A model generated the notes under the pieces. That model searched no databases, was not told the DNA's origin, and saw nothing but the letters and a program-made list of their open reading frames with translations. 8,291 bases of DNA, taken from NCBI GenBank assembly GCA_021784255.1, contig JAJXSZ010000129.1, positions 1 to 8,291 on the forward strand, in the 5' to 3' direction. The translations under genes and the position numbers were made by a program. This stretch comes from Pseudomonadota bacterium. Lineage in GTDB: Bacteria > Pseudomonadota > Alphaproteobacteria > Acetobacterales > Acetobacteraceae. Position 1 is the stretch's first letter; the number at the start of each line of letters is the position of its first letter. Below are positions 6,433-8,291 of the stretch, piece after piece.

Positions 6433-7451
6433 GCGAGCCGCTGCTCGAGGTGCGCAACCTCGACGTCCGCTTCCCGATCCGCCGCGGCCTGTTCCGCGCG
6501 CCGCTCTCGCTGCAGGCGGTGAGCGACGTCTCCTTCGACGTCGCCCCCGGCGAGATCCTCGGCCTGGTCGGCGAATCCGGCTCCGGCAAGACGACGATCG
6601 GCCAGTGCGTGCTGCGCCTCGCCGAGCCGGACGCGGGGACGGTCCGGTTCCGCTCGCGCGACGTCCATCGCCTGCGCGGCGGCGAGCTCGACCTGTTCCG
6701 CCGCGCTGCGCAGCCGGTGTTCCAGGACCCCTACGGCTCGCTCGACCCGCGCATGCGCGTGGGCGAGATCCTCACCGAGCCGCTCATCATCCACGCCATC
6801 GGCGCCACCGCTGCCGACCGCCGGGCCCGCGTCGATGCGCTGATGGCCGAGGTCGGGCTGCAGGCGAGCCTGGCGCAGCGCCTGCCGCACCAGCTCTCCG
6901 GCGGCCAGCGCCAGCGCGTCGGCATCGCCCGCGCCCTCGCCTGCGACCCGGTGCTGCTGGTCGCCGACGAGCCGGTCTCTGCCCTCGATGTCTCGGTCGC
7001 CGCCCAGGTGACCAACCTGCTGATCGACCTGCAGCGCCGGCGCAACCTGGCGATGCTGCTGATCGCCCACGACCTCGCGACGGTGGGCTATGCCGCCGAT
7101 CGCGTCATGGTGCTCTATCTCGGCCGCGTGATGGAGATGGCGCCAGCGAAACGGATCTTCGCCGCTCCCCGCCACCCCTACACCCAGGCGCTGATCGCCG
7201 CGATTCCCGAGCCCGAGACCGGCCTCGCCGTGGGCCGCGCCCTGCTCGAGGGCGACATCCCGAGCCCGCTCGACCCACCCTCCGGCTGCGTCTTCCGCAC
7301 CCGCTGCCGCCACGCCGTCGCCGCCTGCGCCGACGCCCGCCCGCCGCTGCGCGAGCTGGCGCCGGGCCAATTGGCCGCCTGCCTGCGCGCCGACGACCCG
7401 GCGGTGATCGCCGCCGGCACCGCCCCCGCCGCCGTTCCCGCTCCCCTCTAG
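6429..7451 (+). CDS. dppF: DppF-like ABC importer ATPase
   Basis: Second ATPase, 340 residues, starting at ATG 6429 in an ATGA overlap with dppD. Motifs in order are Walker A GESGSGKTT (48-56), VFQDPYGSLDPRM as Q-loop region (the P-Y-x-S-L-(D/N)-P-R form typical of DppF/OppF), signature LSGGQRQR (156-163), Walker B LLVADE (176-181), D-loop SALD and switch His214 in LIAHDLA. The C-terminal extension starts at HPYTQALIAAIPEPE and carries Cys287, 293, 300 and 318 (C-x5-C-x6-C-x17-C). It ends with an Ala/Pro-rich tail. Its TAG stop (7449-7451) lies in the left end of the palindromic element, so the last residues may have been set by that insertion. It is the last gene of the operon. Confidence 0.92.
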   Translation: MSEPLLEVRNLDVRFPIRRGLFRAPLSLQAVSDVSFDVAPGEILGLVGESGSGKTTIGQCVLRLAEPDAGTVRFRSRDVHRLRGGELDLFRRAAQPVFQDPYGSLDPRMRVGEILTEPLIIHAIGATAADRRARVDALMAEVGLQASLAQRLPHQLSGGQRQRVGIARALACDPVLLVADEPVSALDVSVAAQVTNLLIDLQRRRNLAMLLIAHDLATVGYAADRVMVLYLGRVMEMAPAKRIFAAPRHPYTQALIAAIPEPETGLAVGRALLEGDIPSPLDPPSGCVFRTRCRHAVAACADARPPLRELAPGQLAACLRADDPAVIAAGTAPAAVPAPL

Positions 7452-7575
7452 AGCCGTATCCGACCAGATAGAATCATCGGGCCGGATTTCTTGCTCTGGA
7501 GATTCTGAATCGAGAGCAACTTATCTCGGCCTTGCCTGAGCCGGACCGGCTCAGACCGCGCGGCGGTTGCTCTAG
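7448..7575. repeat. 128-bp two-stem palindromic intergenic element with CTAGAGC/GCTCTAG ends
   Basis: The gap between two convergent genes is bounded by CTAGAGC (7448-7454) and its reverse complement GCTCTAG (7569-7575). It can fold as two adjacent hairpins: AGAGC 7450-7454 with GCTCT 7493-7497 (inner ATCCG 7458-7462 with CGGAT 7483-7487), and AGAGCAAC 7513-7520 with GTTGCTCT 7566-7573 around a perfect 9-bp palindrome (7536-7554). A third pairing, TTGCTCT 7491-7497 with AGAGCAA 7513-7519, is an alternative. Base composition is less GC-rich than the flanking genes. It has no coding capacity. The shape recalls the short palindromic repeats scattered in alphaproteobacterial genomes, possibly non-autonomous mobile units; copy number cannot be seen from one window. 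Confidence 0.6.
7536..7554. terminator. 9-bp palindrome, possible bidirectional terminator between convergent genes
   Basis: CTGAGCCGG (7536-7544) and CCGGCTCAG (7546-7554) are exact complements about a single central base; as RNA this is about a 7-bp stem with a 5-base loop or 8 bp with a tight 3-base loop. Its place between convergent genes suits a shared terminator. Neither side has a T-run, so Rho-independent termination is weakly supported and it may simply be the core of the surrounding repeat element. Confidence 0.3.
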
Positions 7576-8000
7576 CCCATCCCCGCGAGCATCGTCGTGA
7601 GCAGCCCGAGCAGCAGGTTTGCCATGATCATCCAGCGGATCGCGCCGATCGCCGCCGCTGCCTCGGCCGGGTCGCTGGTCGTGCGCAGCCGCTTGTAGGG
7701 CCCGAACCAGAGGGCGACGAACACCGCCGCCATCACCGGCCCGATCACCGCCATCGTCTGCACCGGCCACGGCACCCACACGAAGCGCCCATAGGTCCGC
7801 TGCAGCATCCGCCAGCCGGAGAGCAGCAGGAAGGGCATCGCCACCCAGACCACCGGCAGGAAGCGGCGCAGCACCGCGCGGTGCAGCGCGATGCGCGCGG
7901 CGGCATCGAGCCCGGCCATCGCCGGGCGCAGGATCAGGAGCGCGAAGAACATGCCGCCAACCCAGACGGCGCCGGCGATCGCGTGCAGACCGAGCAGCAT
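7572..8000 (-). CDS. Small CopD-like four-helix membrane protein
   Basis: A 142-residue inner-membrane protein of the CopD-like family, often annotated as copper resistance protein D, though its role in copper handling is unproven for these short forms. The ATG at 8000 is chosen because GGAGG lies 10 bases upstream, and because family members typically begin with a short M-L-x-x-L-H stretch directly before AVWVGGMFFA, as here (MLLGLHAIAGAVWVGG). Four hydrophobic segments are visible at about 2-24, 47-66, 80-102 and 122-140. His6, Trp13 and the LRP after helix 1 are family-like. An in-frame GTG at 8129 would add 43 residues and overlap the upstream gene by 16 bases. That extension has clearly lower third-position GC than the body, so it is disfavoured but not excluded. 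The TAG stop (7572-7574) lies in the right end of the palindromic element. Confidence 0.75.
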   Translation of the reverse strand: MLLGLHAIAGAVWVGGMFFALLILRPAMAGLDAAARIALHRAVLRRFLPVVWVAMPFLLLSGWRMLQRTYGRFVWVPWPVQTMAVIGPVMAAVFVALWFGPYKRLRTTSDPAEAAAAIGAIRWMIMANLLLGLLTTMLAGMG

Positions 8001-8113
8001 GAAGATTTCGCCTCCGAACTGATAGACCAGCCATCCGTGCAACGAGTGCAGCGGAAGCAGCAGCACATGCGCGACATGCCTGGCGAAATAATATTCAGGC
8101 CGTAACAGGTTCT
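8001..8113 (-). promoter_or_regulatory. Relatively AT-rich gap upstream of the CopD-like gene, possible promoter
   Basis: This 113-bp stretch between the ParA-like stop and the CopD-like ATG is less GC-rich than its surroundings. On the minus strand it contains TATTAT (plus positions 8088-8093), a fair -10 element, but no convincing -35 at 16-18 bases. It could hold a promoter for the membrane protein, or be part of that gene if the GTG at 8129 is used. Confidence 0.25.
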
Positions 8114-8291
8114 TCAGGAATTCAACCACCGTTCCGTCTCTTCCAGCACCGCCGCCAGCTCCGCCGCCGCCGGCGAGCGCGGCGCCGTCTCGCTCACCCC
8201 CGCCCCGCGCGCGAACGCCGCGGCGAAGGCGACCCGGTTGCCCAGCGCCGCCGCGAGCCGCGGCCAGCCTGCCTGCGCTATGGCCGCCTCG
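8114..8291 (-). CDS. C-terminal end of a ParA-like ATPase, 5'-partial
   Basis: The minus-strand frame is open from the window edge (first full codon at 8290-8288) to TGA at 8116-8114, giving 58 visible residues. They include LGNRVAFAAAFARGAGVSETAPRSPAAAEL, split here as LGNRVAFAAAFARG (an R-x-x-F-x-x-A-x-x-x-G pattern) and GVSETAPRSPAAAEL (V-x-E-x-x-P-x-S-x-A-A-x-E). These are the features of the C-terminal helix region of ParA/MinD-type partition ATPases. The nucleotide-binding motifs would lie outside the window, so the call rests on C-terminal resemblance only. Gene body codons are strongly GC3-biased, and the last few codons before the stop are less so. It is followed on the same strand, after 113 bases, by the CopD-like gene. 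Confidence 0.6.
   Translation of the reverse strand, partial: EAAIAQAGWPRLAAALGNRVAFAAAFARGAGVSETAPRSPAAAELAAVLEETERWLNS

Noticed and set aside
4532..7370. Other long minus-strand frames (4532-5587, 5302-6294, 6195-7370) and the plus-strand out-of-frame extensions upstream of dppD and dppF
   Set aside because: All lie over well-supported permease and ATPase genes and show repetitive, compositionally biased translations. They result from the scarcity of stop codons in GC-rich DNA.
1..8291. CRISPR array, tRNA/rRNA, transposase, integrase or toxin-antitoxin genes
   Set aside because: I looked for direct repeats with regular spacers, tRNA-like cloverleaf ends and recognisable proteins of these classes on both strands and saw none.

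Overview
The window is GC-rich throughout (around 70% or more), with codon third positions almost always G or C. Twin-arginine export of a substrate-binding protein, absence of a lipobox on that protein, a Pat-type acyl-CoA-synthetase/GNAT fusion and a CopD-like membrane protein beside a ParA-like ATPase suggest a Gram-negative alphaproteobacterium, possibly Acetobacteraceae/Rhodospirillales. The taxonomic placement is inference from style and family resemblance, not from a marker gene.

Layout. (1) Positions 2-1723, plus strand: the C-terminal two thirds of a Pat/YfiQ-like protein lysine acetyltransferase, whose 5' end lies outside the window. It ends in a good intrinsic terminator (1729-1753), followed at once by a possible promoter (-10 at 1772-1777). 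(2) Positions 1836-7451, plus strand: a complete five-gene dipeptide-type ABC importer operon, in the order periplasmic binding protein (dppA-like), two permeases (dppB, dppC) and two ATPases (dppD, dppF). The last four genes are linked by 4-base stop/start overlaps (GTGA, ATGA, ATGA). DppA is separated from dppB by 132 bases that hold two perfect GC hairpins and a strong Shine-Dalgarno sequence placed before an ATT codon, which looks like the true dppB start. (3) Positions 7448-7575: a compact 128-bp two-stem palindromic element with 7-bp terminal inverted repeats. It sits between convergent genes, and its two CTAG ends contain the TAG stop codons of both. (4) Minus strand: a small four-helix CopD-like membrane protein (7572-8000), and upstream of it the C-terminal end of a ParA-like ATPase (8114-8291, partial).

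How the parts work together. The binding protein captures a peptide-like substrate in the periplasm and delivers it to the DppBC channel, which is powered by the DppDF heterodimer. Both ATPases carry the C-terminal four-cysteine region linked to an iron-sulfur cluster in this subfamily. The dppA-dppB junction looks built for high binding-protein output and low, coupled output of the membrane complex: stable hairpins, possible occlusion of the ribosome site, and a rare start codon.

No wholly new system is evident. The most interesting points are the ATT start with its structured leader, and the repeat element that supplies both stop codons. No tRNA, rRNA, CRISPR array, transposase or phage gene is visible.
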